A stretch of DNA of 16,232 nucleotides from Verrucomicrobiaceae bacterium (GTDB lineage Bacteria; Verrucomicrobiota; Verrucomicrobiia; Verrucomicrobiales; Verrucomicrobiaceae), in the NCBI GenBank assembly GCA_947463285.1, contig CANHTV010000031.1:1-16232 (forward strand), written 5' to 3'. The number at the start of each line of letters is the position of its first letter. Within the stretch, counting starts at the first letter, position 1. Below, piece by piece: positions 6,883 to 16,232 of this stretch. Made by a program: the position numbers and the translations under genes. The notes below the pieces were generated by a model. That model made no database searches and was not told the origin of the DNA. It saw only the letters and a program-made list of their open reading frames with translations.

Positions 6883-7914
6883 ATGGAATCCCAACCTCTC
6901 CGCACCTCCGTCATCGGCAGTTATCCTTTTCCCGGTTGGCTGGAGTTTTCCGCTCAGCATCTCAGCTCCTTTGGCAGTGCGGATCTCAGCGAGATGCAGG
7001 ACGATGCCGCCACCGTCGCCATTCAGGACCAAATCGCCGCTGGTCTGGATGTCATCACAGACGGTGAGCAGACCCGCTTTGATTTTAATCTGTCCTTCTA
7101 CGGCTTCATCGAGGGCATCACTCTGGAGCCCGCCAGCCCACGACGTTTCGGCCCGCCAGCCCATGATCAGCGTGGCAAACATGAGATCACCGGCGAGCTG
7201 CGCGCTCCGCGCGGGCTCGGTGCCGTGGAGGAGTTTCAGCGTCTCAAGCGGCTCGCTGGAGCTTCTGGAAAAAGGCTCAAAGTCAGTGTCCCCGGCCCCT
7301 ACACTCTCAGCGGACGACTCGCGCCGAACACCCAGTATCCCGATCGTTATGCCATCACGCAGGCTCTGCTGCCCATCGTCCGGCAGGAGATCGCCGATCT
7401 TGTTGCGGCTGGGGCTGAGGAGATCTGTGTCGATGAGCCGAGCATGAGCTGCTACGGCTTTCGTGAGGACACCCGGCGCTTTGTGGATCTCTTTAACCGC
7501 ACCGTCGAAAGCGGCTATGGCAGGGCGCGCATCTGCACCCACCTTTGTTTCGGCAACTTCAAAGGCCACCCCGTCGGCTACCGCAAATACGCGCCGCTTT
7601 TTCCCGCCTTTTTCGACCTCCACTGCGACGAGATCCATGTCGAAATGGCCAATCGCGAATACGCCGAGCTGGAAATCATCGGCGAAATCGCCAAACGCAC
7701 GGATGTCGCCGTCGGCATCATTGATGTGAAGAGCTACTACATCGAGACCCCGCAAAACATCGCTGAGGCCGTCAAAGCCTGTCTCAAGTATGCTCCCGCC
7801 GAGCGGCTCGTCTTTGCCCCTGATTGCGGCCTCAGCCAGACCGCACGCTGGGCCGCCCGGCAAAAACTCGCCAACATGGTCGCCGGTGTCCAGCTCGTGC
7901 GCCAGAGCTTGTGA
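6883..7914 (+). CDS. MetE C-terminal-domain protein (cobalamin-independent methionine synthase family, short form)
   Basis: The 343-residue product matches the catalytic C-terminal half of MetE (about 750 residues in full-length enzymes) and lacks the N-terminal half. It opens with 'TSVIGSYPFP', then 'DVITDGEQTRFDF', 'VPGPYTL', 'ICVDEPS' and 'PDCGL'. The four zinc ligands appear intact: His220 and Cys222 in 'THLCFGN', Glu254 in 'IHVEMAN' and Cys315 in 'PDCG'; the 61-residue step from Glu254 to Cys315 is the same as in E. coli MetE. Zinc activates a thiol such as homocysteine for methyl transfer. With the N-terminal folate-binding half missing, the methyl donor may differ, for example a corrinoid protein as described for 'core MetE' enzymes, but this is inference. 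The start at 6883 is chosen because the family begins a few residues before 'TSVIGSYP'. Confidence 0.85.
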   Translation: MESQPLRTSVIGSYPFPGWLEFSAQHLSSFGSADLSEMQDDAATVAIQDQIAAGLDVITDGEQTRFDFNLSFYGFIEGITLEPASPRRFGPPAHDQRGKHEITGELRAPRGLGAVEEFQRLKRLAGASGKRLKVSVPGPYTLSGRLAPNTQYPDRYAITQALLPIVRQEIADLVAAGAEEICVDEPSMSCYGFREDTRRFVDLFNRTVESGYGRARICTHLCFGNFKGHPVGYRKYAPLFPAFFDLHCDEIHVEMANREYAELEIIGEIAKRTDVAVGIIDVKSYYIETPQNIAEAVKACLKYAPAERLVFAPDCGLSQTARWAARQKLANMVAGVQLVRQSL

Positions 7915-7975
7915 TGAAAAGATCAGGTTGACCACACGTTCCCCTCTGCGCCAGCATCTCGCCAGCGCCGTCACC

Positions 7976-8626
7976 ATGAAAAAAATCCTCACCCTGACCT
8001 TGTTCCTGAGCCTCGCCCTGCTGTCAGCTCAAGACACGCCGAAACCCGCTGAGACCGCGCCCAAAGAGTGGGTGCTCTTCAGTGGCAAAAGCCTGGACGA
8101 CTGGGAAACCGTGGACATCGGCGGCAGTGGCATGGTGGAGATGGAAGGCGGCCTCATGATCATCAATCAAGGCGATAGCCTCAGCGGAGTCGTTTACAAA
8201 AAAGCCACGGAGCTGCCCCTCATCAACTATGAGATCAGCCTGCAAGCCAAGCGCCTCCAGGGCGTCGATTTTTTCTGTGGTCTGACCTTCCCCGTCGGCG
8301 GCCTGAAGACCTGCGGCACCCTCATCTGCGGCGGCTGGGGGGGCAGCGTCACCGGCATCAGCAGCATTGATGGTATGGACGCCAGTAGCAACGCCACCGG
8401 CACCTATCAGCGTTATGAGGATGACAAATGGTATCAGATCCGCCTGCGAGTCACGCCGGAAAACCTCAGCGTCTGGGTAGATGACAAACAGGTCGTGGAT
8501 CAAGACATCAAAGGACGTAAGATCAGCCTCCGTCCCGGACCGATTGAAAGCTACGCTCCCCTCGCCATCAGTACCTTCAACACCTCCGCTGCCCTCAAAA
8601 ACATCCGTTTGAAGGCCCTTCTGTAA
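7976..8626 (+). CDS. Secreted DUF1080 (3-keto-disaccharide hydrolase-like) protein
   Basis: A 216-residue protein with a Sec signal peptide: basic MKK, a hydrophobic core at 4-16, and probable cleavage after Ala18 ('LLSA-QDT'). The mature part carries the DUF1080/PF06439 pattern: 'WVLFSGKSLDDWET' near the start, 'YEISLQAKR' (about 82-90), a Gly-rich 'CGGWGG' centre, and 'KWYQIRLRVTPENLSVWVDDKQV' with a terminal 'ALKNIRLKALL' strand. The fold is a concanavalin-like jelly roll; some members hydrolyse 3-keto-glycosides and most are uncharacterised. Such genes are greatly expanded in Verrucomicrobiota and Planctomycetota. It follows the MetE-like gene by 61 bases. The open frame continues upstream to 7790 inside that gene, but the signal peptide fixes the start at 7976. 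Confidence 0.85.
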   Translation: MKKILTLTLFLSLALLSAQDTPKPAETAPKEWVLFSGKSLDDWETVDIGGSGMVEMEGGLMIINQGDSLSGVVYKKATELPLINYEISLQAKRLQGVDFFCGLTFPVGGLKTCGTLICGGWGGSVTGISSIDGMDASSNATGTYQRYEDDKWYQIRLRVTPENLSVWVDDKQVVDQDIKGRKISLRPGPIESYAPLAISTFNTSAALKNIRLKALL

Positions 8627-8802
8627 CAGAATCTTCGACCAAACCCATCAGGCCCTTGGTCAGGTATAACAAACTGTGGCTACTGAATAAGTGGTCGAAA
8701 TACGGAAGTTTTTTTCTGGTGCTCACACGGCACACACGCCGGTTCGGCTGATGACTGGCGTTCTGAGGATAGAGCCTCGTTTCGCAGAGCGTATGTTTTG
8801 GG
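8627..8802. other. Intergenic region with overlapping inverted repeats before the first DUF1501 gene
   Basis: TTCGACCA at 8634-8641 is the inverse of TGGTCGAA at 8692-8699, and part of the same left arm (GACCAA, 8637-8642) is also the inverse of TTGGTC at 8656-8661. The left arm could therefore pair with either partner. No T run follows, so I do not call a terminator. No gene is visible. Confidence 0.3.
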
Positions 8803-10197
8803 ATGAATTTTTACCGCCGGCAGCTTCTGCAATCTTCAGCCTCTGGCTTTGGCTGGCTGGCTCTGCAAGGATTGCTGGGGGCTGAGACCTCGGTGGCGAA
8901 TCCGCTGCTGGCGAAGCAACCGCATTTTCCGGCCCGTGCTAAAAGAGTCATCTTCCTCTTCATGAAGGGTGGGCCTTCCCAAGTGGACACGTTTGATCCC
9001 AAGCCGTTGCTGGATCGCGATCATGGCAAGCCGCTGCCTTTTGACCTGCCACGCGTGACGTTCGCCAAAACGACCACGCTTTTCAAATCGCCTTGGAAAT
9101 TCAAGCGCTACGGCCAGAGTGGCCTGCCGGTCAGTGAGCTTTTCCCGCATGTGGCACGCTGTGTGGATGATCTCTGCATCATCCGCTCCCTGCACGGCAC
9201 GAATCCGGCCCATGGTGGCGCTCTGCTGAAGCTCCACACCGGCAGTGATGTGCAGGTACGGCCCAGTATGGGCTCGTGGATCAGTTATGGTCTGGGCACG
9301 GAGAATGCGGATCTGCCCGGTTTTATCACCATCTGTCCAACCCTCGCCCATGGTGGGGTGAACAACTGGGGTTCCGCGTTTTTGCCAGCCTGGACTCAAG
9401 GCACGCCACTAGGGAATGCCAGTGTGCCAGCACCCCAGGCCGTGGTGAAAAACATCGCCAACCCACGTGTTTCACCAGCATTGCAGAGGCTTCAGCTGGA
9501 GATGGCGGCGGAGCAGAATCGCGATCATCTCGCCAGCTCAAGCGCTGCGGCGACACTGGAGGCACGCATCAATTCCTTTGAGCTGGCTTATCGGATGCAG
9601 ACCGCGATGCCCGAGCTGCAAGACCTCAAAAACGAATCGCCTGCGACACTAAAACTCTATGGTCTGGATGATCCTGTAACGGCCAACTTTGGGCGCCAAT
9701 GCCTGATGGCGCGTCGCTTCGCCGAGCGTGGTGTGCGCTTTATCCAAGTCACGCACAGTGACTCGAATGTGCAGTGGGATCAGCATGGCGATCTCATCAA
9801 AGGCCACACCAAAAACGCTGCCGAGGTGGACAAGCCCATCGCAGGGTTGCTGCATGATCTCAAATCTCGCGGACTGCTGGAAGACACTCTCGTGCTCTGG
9901 GGCGGTGAGTTTGGCCGCACTCCCGTGGCGCAAGGCACCGCCGATGGTCGCGATCACAATCCTGAAGGCTTTACGATGTGGATGGCCGGCGGTGGCGTGA
10001 AGTCCGGCATCGCCTACGGCGCCACGGATGATTACGGTTACTTCGCTGCTGAAAACAAAGTCCACATCCATGATCTGCACGCCACGCTGCTGTACATCCT
10101 TGGCATGGATCATGAGAAGCTCACCTATCGCTTTGCCGGACGTGACTTTCGTCTCACGGACATCCACGGCCATGTGGTGAAGGACGTTTTGGCTTGA
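8803..10197 (+). CDS. DUF1501 domain-containing protein, Tat-exported
   Basis: The 464-residue protein begins with a twin-arginine signal (Arg5-Arg6 in 'FYRRQLLQSSASGFGWLAL'). The body follows the DUF1501 pattern, a sulfatase/alkaline-phosphatase-like fold: 'FLFMKGGPSQVDTFDPKP' (about 51-68), 'GVRFIQVTHSDSNVQWDQH', 'LVLWGGEFGRTP' with Glu369 and Arg372, 'GRDHNPEGFTMWMAGGGVK' with Asp384-His385, and 'VHIHDLHATLLYILGMDH' near the end. Members of this family are abundant in Planctomycetota and Verrucomicrobiota, usually next to a DUF1549/DUF1553 cytochrome-like gene; their biochemical role is not settled. Here no such partner is adjacent. The start codon directly precedes the Tat region. Confidence 0.9.
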   Translation: MNFYRRQLLQSSASGFGWLALQGLLGAETSVANPLLAKQPHFPARAKRVIFLFMKGGPSQVDTFDPKPLLDRDHGKPLPFDLPRVTFAKTTTLFKSPWKFKRYGQSGLPVSELFPHVARCVDDLCIIRSLHGTNPAHGGALLKLHTGSDVQVRPSMGSWISYGLGTENADLPGFITICPTLAHGGVNNWGSAFLPAWTQGTPLGNASVPAPQAVVKNIANPRVSPALQRLQLEMAAEQNRDHLASSSAAATLEARINSFELAYRMQTAMPELQDLKNESPATLKLYGLDDPVTANFGRQCLMARRFAERGVRFIQVTHSDSNVQWDQHGDLIKGHTKNAAEVDKPIAGLLHDLKSRGLLEDTLVLWGGEFGRTPVAQGTADGRDHNPEGFTMWMAGGGVKSGIAYGATDDYGYFAAENKVHIHDLHATLLYILGMDHEKLTYRFAGRDFRLTDIHGHVVKDVLA

Positions 10198-10210
10198 ATT
10201 CACAAGGATC

Positions 10211-10246
10211 TAATAAAAGAGGCAGACTCGGCGGAGTCTGCCTCTT
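10211..10246 (-). terminator. Rho-independent terminator of xylA between convergent genes
   Basis: A perfect 13-bp stem (10217-10229 with 10234-10246) closes on a 4-base GGCG loop. On the minus strand it is followed by TTTTATTA, so it best serves xylA, whose stop lies 26 bases away. It sits 19 bases past the DUF1501 stop on the + strand and may stop that transcript too, although the + strand has only TTGAAG after the stem. Confidence 0.85.
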
Positions 10247-10272
10247 GAAGCATTAGAGCTGACGGCGGGAGT

Positions 10273-11583
10273 TTAGATGAACTCGTTGATGAGGTTTTCC
10301 AACATCTCCTGACGACCTGAAGCGATGAGGGGTTCACCATTTTCCAAGGTGTAGGCTTCAAGCTCGTCAAAGCTGGTGGCGCGCGCTTCGATCTTGGCGC
10401 CAATGCCAGAATCAAAGGTGCTGTAACGCGCTTTTTTGAAGGATTCCAGGCGACCGTCTTCGAGGATGGCTGCTGCAATTTTCAGGCCACGGGCGAAGGC
10501 GTCCATGCCACCAATGTGGGCGTGGAAGAGATCGACGGGCTCGAAGGATTCGCGGCGTACTTTAGCATCGAAATTCATACCACCTGTGGTGAAACCGCCA
10601 CTCTTCAGCATGACGAGCATCATCTGCGTGGTGAGGTAGATGTCAGTAGGGAACTGATCCGTGTCCCAGCCGATGAGTTCATCTCCTGTGTTGGCATCGA
10701 CAGAGCCGAGGGCATTGGCGGCGACGGCGACTTCCATCTCATGCCACATGCTGTGACCTGCGAGGGTGGCATGATTGGTTTCGAGATTGAGCTTGAAGTG
10801 ATCCATGAGGCCATGCTCGCGGAGGAAGTTCAAGCAAGCGGCGGCATCACTGTCATACTGATGTGTGGAAGGCTCACGAGGCTTTGGCTCGATGTAGAAC
10901 TGGCCGGTGAAGCCGATCTTCTTTTTGTAATCCACAGCCATGTGCAGGAAGGCCGCGAGATGCTCCACCTCACGCTTCATGTTGGTGTTCCAAAGGGATG
11001 CGTAACCTTCACGCCCCCCCCAGAAAGTATAACCTTCACCACCGAGACGATGCGTGACGTCCATGGCCTTTTTTACCTGCGCTGCGGCATAGGCGAAGAC
11101 ATTGGCGTTCGGGCTGGTGGAGGCTCCTTGATTGTAACGCGGATGCACGAAAAGGCAGGCCGTGCCCCAGAGCAGCTTTTTGCCAGTGGCCTGCTGCGCT
11201 TTTTCGAGTTCGTCTGCGACGGCGTCGAAGTTTTGATTGCTCTCAGCGAGCGTCTTGCCTTCTGGCGCGACATCGCGGTCATGGAAGCAGTAGTAGTCCA
11301 CGCCAAGTTTGTCCATGAACTCAAAGCAGGCCCAAACACGACGCTGGGCATTGGCAACGGATTCGGTGCCGTCATCCCACGGACGCTGGGCGGTGCCGAC
11401 ACCGAATGGATCGGCCAAGCTGTTGCGCATCGCGTGCCAGTAGGCGACGCCAAAACGCAGGTGGTCCTTCATGGTTTTACCCGCGACGAGTTCGTCAGCA
11501 TTGTAGTGCTTGAAGGAAAGAGGGTTCTTGGATTTGGGGCCCTCGAATTGGATTTTTGGGATGTCAGGAAAGGCTTCGTTCAT
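10273..11583 (-). CDS. xylA: Xylose isomerase
   Basis: This 436-residue enzyme interconverts D-xylose and D-xylulose (and glucose/fructose) in the cytoplasm. It is a class II xylose isomerase and aligns residue-for-residue in numbering with the E. coli enzyme: catalytic His101 and Asp104 in 'FHDRD', metal ligands Glu232, Glu268, His271, Asp296, Asp307, Asp309 and Asp339 all present, and the signature 'TFWGGREGY' at 186-194. Length is essentially full. No xylulokinase (xylB) or XylR-type regulator lies beside it, unlike many xyl operons. The next gene upstream on the same strand is acsA, 87 bases away with a hairpin between. No Shine-Dalgarno is visible before the ATG at 11583. Identification is secure. 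Confidence 0.97.
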   Translation of the reverse strand: MNEAFPDIPKIQFEGPKSKNPLSFKHYNADELVAGKTMKDHLRFGVAYWHAMRNSLADPFGVGTAQRPWDDGTESVANAQRRVWACFEFMDKLGVDYYCFHDRDVAPEGKTLAESNQNFDAVADELEKAQQATGKKLLWGTACLFVHPRYNQGASTSPNANVFAYAAAQVKKAMDVTHRLGGEGYTFWGGREGYASLWNTNMKREVEHLAAFLHMAVDYKKKIGFTGQFYIEPKPREPSTHQYDSDAAACLNFLREHGLMDHFKLNLETNHATLAGHSMWHEMEVAVAANALGSVDANTGDELIGWDTDQFPTDIYLTTQMMLVMLKSGGFTTGGMNFDAKVRRESFEPVDLFHAHIGGMDAFARGLKIAAAILEDGRLESFKKARYSTFDSGIGAKIEARATSFDELEAYTLENGEPLIASGRQEMLENLINEFI

Positions 11584-11609
11584 AGGTGGAGTGGGAGTCG
11601 AATGAGAGA

Positions 11610-11644
11610 CGGGCAGGATGATGGGTCAAGCTCCATCCTGCCCG
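11610..11644 (-). terminator. Hairpin between acsA and xylA, probable terminator or processing site
   Basis: An 11-bp perfect inverted repeat, CGGGCAGGATG at 11610-11620 and CATCCTGCCCG at 11634-11644 with a 13-base spacer, lies 26 bases past the acsA stop and 26 bases before the xylA start. No T run follows on the minus strand (GTCTCTCATT), so termination may be partial; it could instead uncouple expression of the two genes. Confidence 0.5.
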
Positions 11645-11670
11645 CAGGTGAATTTCAAGGATGGTTGATT

Positions 11671-13734
<2,064 letters not shown>

Positions 13735-13894
13735 GGCAGGGGGGTGGGAACGACGGTAGAAATAGGAAAAGAGCGTTAGGCTACAACCTGCCGTCTCTCT
13801 CTGGCAATAGCAGAGTGTGGTACTTGCGTGTTTAACACGCAAATACACGTCTCCTCGGCCTGAATAGTCGCAGGAAAATCCCGTTTTGGTCAGG
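13735..13894. promoter_or_regulatory. acsA upstream region with a perfect inverted repeat
   Basis: TTGCGTGT at 13824-13831 and ACACGCAA at 13835-13842 form an 8-bp perfect inverted repeat with a 3-base centre, about 90 bases before the acsA start. It could be a regulator-binding site for acsA or the end hairpin of the upstream DUF1501 gene; no T run follows on the minus strand, which argues slightly for the operator reading. Confidence 0.35.
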
Positions 13895-15229
13895 TTACGC
13901 AATCAATTCATTGATGATCCGGCCACCGTTAACGATGTCGATGGGACGCACGCCTTCAAGGATGATGCGTTTCTCAGCATTAATGCCGAGCAGGCGATAC
14001 ATGGTTTTGGCGAGATCCTCTGGGCCAACTGGATTTTCATCTGGCTCGGCACCGAGGGCGTCAGACTTGCCATAGACGAATCCTTTTTTCACACCACCAC
14101 CAGCCATGGCGACGGAGAACACGCGAGGGTAATGATCGCGACCGTTGGTTGAGTTGATTTTTGGCGTGCGTCCGAATTCTGAGCTGACCAAGACCAGCGT
14201 GGTGTCCAACATGCCATGCTCATCCAGATCTTTGATCAGGCGGGCGAAGGCGACATCGAACTGTGGAGCCTGGCTGTCAAAAGAGCCTTTGATGTTGGAG
14301 TGATGGTCCCAGCTGCCGTAGTTCACCGACACCATCCGGGTGCCAGCTTCCACCAAGCGACGAGCCAAGAGGAATCGCTGCCCGGCGGCATTACGACCGT
14401 ATTCGTCACGCAGCTTGTCGGATTCTGCGTTCAGATTAAAGGCCTCACGAGCCTGAGATGAGCTGATGAGGTTGTAAGCCGCGTTGTAAAAGCTGTCCAT
14501 GGCGGTGAGGCCGTCGGACTTTTCGTTGCTGCGGAAGTGCTCATCCACGGCTGAAAGCAGGCTGCGACGGCGATCAAAGCGCTTTTCATCCATGTCTTTC
14601 GGCGAGGTGAGATCGCGCACAGTGAAGCCTTTGTCTGCGGGGTCACTGCCGAGGGCAAAGGGACCAAAGGCACTGCTCATGTAACCGCTTCCTTGATCCG
14701 GGGCGAAGACTCCTGGAATCGCCACATACGGAGGCAGATTGTTTCGTGAGCCTTGCTCGTGTGAGATGATGGTGCCGAAGCTGGGGAACTTGATCGCCGG
14801 GCTGGGGCGGTATCCGGTGAACATGTTGTGTGTGCCACGTTCATGCGCCGCTTCTCCATGAGTCACGGAGCGGATGATGCTGATTTTATCCAGGATCTTG
14901 GAGATGTTGGCGAACTTCTCGCCCACATACTCACCAGTCACGCCTTTGATCGGGCTGTAAGGGCCACGGTAATCAGGAGCGGCAAAGGGTTTCGGATCCC
15001 AGGACTCATGCTGTGCCATGCCACCGGGAAGATAGATGTGAATGATGGAGCTGGCGATGGGCTTATAAGTCGCCACTTCAGGCATCAAGTGAGCGGCTTG
15101 AAGCTTTAGCAACTGCGGCAAAGTGATCCCCAGACCTGCCATTGCCCCGACTTGAAGGAAGTCACGACGGCCTTGGGCTGTCGTGAAGAGATTGCTGTGA
15201 TTGCCGGTGCAAAGGGAGTGCATTTTCAT
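13895..15229 (-). CDS. DUF1501 domain-containing protein, Tat-exported (second copy)
   Basis: The 444-residue protein has a twin-arginine signal (Arg21-Arg22 in 'GRRDFLQVGAMAGLGITLP'). DUF1501 landmarks include 'IIHIYLPGGMAQHESWDPKP', 'IIRSVTHGEAAHERGTHNMFTGYRP', 'GTRMVSVNYGSWDHHSNI', 'LVLVSSEFGRTPKINSTNGRDHYP' and 'VAMAGGGVKKGFVYG'. It shares the family architecture with the protein at 8803-10197 but differs in most residues, so the two are distant paralogs and not a recent duplication. It ends 'PIDIVNGGRIINELIA', the usual family tail. No DUF1549/DUF1553 partner lies upstream in the window, and acsA follows on the same strand after 160 bases. Its biochemical role is unknown. Confidence 0.9.
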   Translation of the reverse strand: MKMHSLCTGNHSNLFTTAQGRRDFLQVGAMAGLGITLPQLLKLQAAHLMPEVATYKPIASSIIHIYLPGGMAQHESWDPKPFAAPDYRGPYSPIKGVTGEYVGEKFANISKILDKISIIRSVTHGEAAHERGTHNMFTGYRPSPAIKFPSFGTIISHEQGSRNNLPPYVAIPGVFAPDQGSGYMSSAFGPFALGSDPADKGFTVRDLTSPKDMDEKRFDRRRSLLSAVDEHFRSNEKSDGLTAMDSFYNAAYNLISSSQAREAFNLNAESDKLRDEYGRNAAGQRFLLARRLVEAGTRMVSVNYGSWDHHSNIKGSFDSQAPQFDVAFARLIKDLDEHGMLDTTLVLVSSEFGRTPKINSTNGRDHYPRVFSVAMAGGGVKKGFVYGKSDALGAEPDENPVGPEDLAKTMYRLLGINAEKRIILEGVRPIDIVNGGRIINELIA

Positions 15230-15562
15230 GAGTCGATCTGGGGTGTGAGACCGAACTTACGGCAAATGAGCCCATGTGTTACGAGGTGAACGACGAGTCG
15301 CAATTCACGTCATATCTTCCGCAACCATGGCACTGTCCCTGTCACAATGACGCTCTTCGTTCTCCTTGCCTCCACAGTTTACTCAAAGGATGAGCTGATT
15401 CCAAAACCCTCGCATTCTGGCGAATGCGCCTACCCCCACATAGTAGGCTCGTTCGCCAAAACGAGGATTGGTGAGGTTTCGGAATTGACTCCTCAGTTTC
15501 CCATAATGAAAGCCGTACACGCGCCGCTTGCCATGGAGGCAAGGCAAGGCTCCAATGAATGC
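15230..15562. other. Gene-poor leader region between divergent DUF1501 and ymdB-like genes
   Basis: This 333-base stretch must contain two divergent start regions. The ymdB-like frame stays open upstream to ATG 15347, but that translation has no family similarity. The stretch holds a set of mutually exclusive inverted repeats at 15411-15458 (listed separately). No other gene is visible. Confidence 0.4.
15411..15458 (+). promoter_or_regulatory. Alternative hairpin structures upstream of the ymdB-like gene
   Basis: Structure A pairs CGCATTC (15411-15417) with GAATGCG (15422-15428) around a TGGC loop. Structure B pairs TGGCGAA (15418-15424) with TTCGCCA (15452-15458), enclosing GCCTAC (15428-15433) with GTAGGC (15443-15448). 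A and B share bases and cannot coexist. This is the form of a switch or attenuator leader, but it may also be a small palindromic repeat. Confidence 0.35.
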
Positions 15563-16232
15563 ATGACGCCAGAACTCAACGCCGAAGCCCAGCAAGACCT
15601 GTTTCGCATCCTCTTTCTCGGAGATGTGGTCGGTGAGCCAGGACGCAAAGCCGTCATGGCGCTGCTACCAGATTTAAAGGATGAACTACAGGTGGATTTC
15701 GCCATCGTTAATGGTGAAAACTCCGCCGGTGGACGCGGTATCACGCCAAAAATTGCCATCGGGCTCATGCGAGCGGGCGCTGCGGTGATCACAACGGGCG
15801 ACCACATCTGGGATCAAAAAGAGATACTGCCATTTATGAAGGAAGAGCCGCGTCTTTTGCGCCCCATCAACTACCCAGAAGGCGCACCTGGACAGGGCAC
15901 GGTGGTTTTGCAGACGAAAAAAGGCAAAGTTGGCGTCATCAATCTCCAGGGCCGCACCTTCATGAAAGAGGGCATGGAAAATCCCTTCCCTGCGGTTCTG
16001 AAAGCAGTGCAGGAAATGCGCGAGGAAACACCAATCCTCTTTGTCGATTTCCATGCTGAGGCGACCAGTGAAAAGGTGGCTATGGGCTGGCATCTGGATG
16101 GGTTGGTTTCCGCCGTCGTCGGCACTCACACGCATGTGCCCACCGCAGATGAGCGTGTTTTGCCGAAAGGCACGGCGTTTCAATGTGATGCGGGCATGTG
16201 CGGACCGATGGATTCCGTGATCGGCAGCCAGA
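15563..16232 (+). CDS. YmdB-family (TIGR00282) metallophosphoesterase, 3' end cut by window
   Basis: The reading frame is open to the window edge, giving the first 223 residues. It matches the YmdB family of dinuclear-metal phosphodiesterases that hydrolyse 2',3'-cyclic nucleotides in Bacillus. Motifs in order are 'LGDVVGEPGRKAV' (Asp21), 'VNGENSAGG' (Glu52, Asn53), 'TGDHIWD' (Asp80), 'VDFHAEATSEK' (His164), 'GTHTHVPTADER' (His189, His191), and 'DAGMCGPMDSVIG' at the edge. Spacing of all seven positions agrees with the family, but position 80 is Asp where the family normally has the metal-ligand Asn of 'GNH'. Possible starts are 15506, 15533 and 15563; I chose 15563, which leaves only about 14 residues before the family N-terminus. 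Divergent from the DUF1501 gene. Confidence 0.88.
   Translation, partial: MTPELNAEAQQDLFRILFLGDVVGEPGRKAVMALLPDLKDELQVDFAIVNGENSAGGRGITPKIAIGLMRAGAAVITTGDHIWDQKEILPFMKEEPRLLRPINYPEGAPGQGTVVLQTKKGKVGVINLQGRTFMKEGMENPFPAVLKAVQEMREETPILFVDFHAEATSEKVAMGWHLDGLVSAVVGTHTHVPTADERVLPKGTAFQCDAGMCGPMDSVIGSQ

Noticed and set aside
6778..7992. A 404-codon minus-strand open frame opposite the MetE-like gene
   Set aside because: The + strand has a conserved zinc-site protein; the antisense product is Asp/Gly/Ala-rich with no recognisable domain.
15347..15562. N-terminal extension of the ymdB-like gene from ATG 15347, with a hydrophobic start resembling a signal peptide
   Set aside because: YmdB-family proteins are cytoplasmic and begin directly at the 'LGD' strand; the extension has no similarity and covers the structured leader. 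It remains a formal possibility.
15686..16183. A 165-codon minus-strand open frame near the right edge
   Set aside because: It lies opposite the YmdB-family gene, whose motifs are clearly conserved on the + strand.

Overview
The window looks like chromosomal DNA from a Verrucomicrobiota bacterium, possibly near Prosthecobacter/Verrucomicrobium; a planctomycete is the main alternative. This is inferred from the gene families: two DUF1501 Tat-exported proteins, a secreted DUF1080 protein, a fused CcoN-CcoO cbb3 oxidase, and mostly weak or absent Shine-Dalgarno sequences. I see no rRNA, tRNA, CRISPR array, insertion sequence or phage gene.

Layout. Positions 1-168 (-) hold the N-terminus of RarA/MgsA, cut by the window edge. 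Positions 169-548 are a noncoding block rich in small repeats and hairpins. On the + strand follow an ABC-2-type ATPase (549-1268) and a lipoprotein of the polysaccharide deacetylase family (1328-2656). Next comes a compact cbb3 oxidase cluster: a tiny CcoS-like membrane protein (2782-2931), fused CcoN-CcoO (2948-5332) and a tiny CcoQ-like protein (5356-5511). No ccoP follows. A 310-base gene-free stretch ends in a terminator for the opposite-strand gene.

Positions 5822-6685 (-) encode a sugar phosphate isomerase/epimerase-type TIM barrel. It is divergent from a MetE C-terminal-domain protein (6883-7914, +), which is followed by a secreted DUF1080 protein (7976-8626, +) and a DUF1501 protein (8803-10197, +). 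A perfect 13-bp hairpin separates these from a minus-strand series: xylose isomerase xylA (10273-11583), acetyl-CoA synthetase acsA (11671-13734) with an unusual Lys/Ala/Pro-rich N-terminal tail, and a second DUF1501 protein (13895-15229). The window ends with a 3'-truncated YmdB-family metallophosphoesterase (15563 onward, +), preceded by a leader that can fold in two alternative ways.

The genes fit an aerobic, sugar- and polysaccharide-degrading heterotroph: xylose isomerization, keto-sugar/glycoside-type secreted proteins, acetate activation and a high-affinity terminal oxidase. They do not form one obvious operon. I found no clearly new multi-gene system. The points most worth a second look are the cbb3 cluster without ccoP, the AcsA tail, the alternative hairpins before the ymdB-like gene, the Asn-to-Asp change in its metal site, and the repeat-rich block near the left edge.
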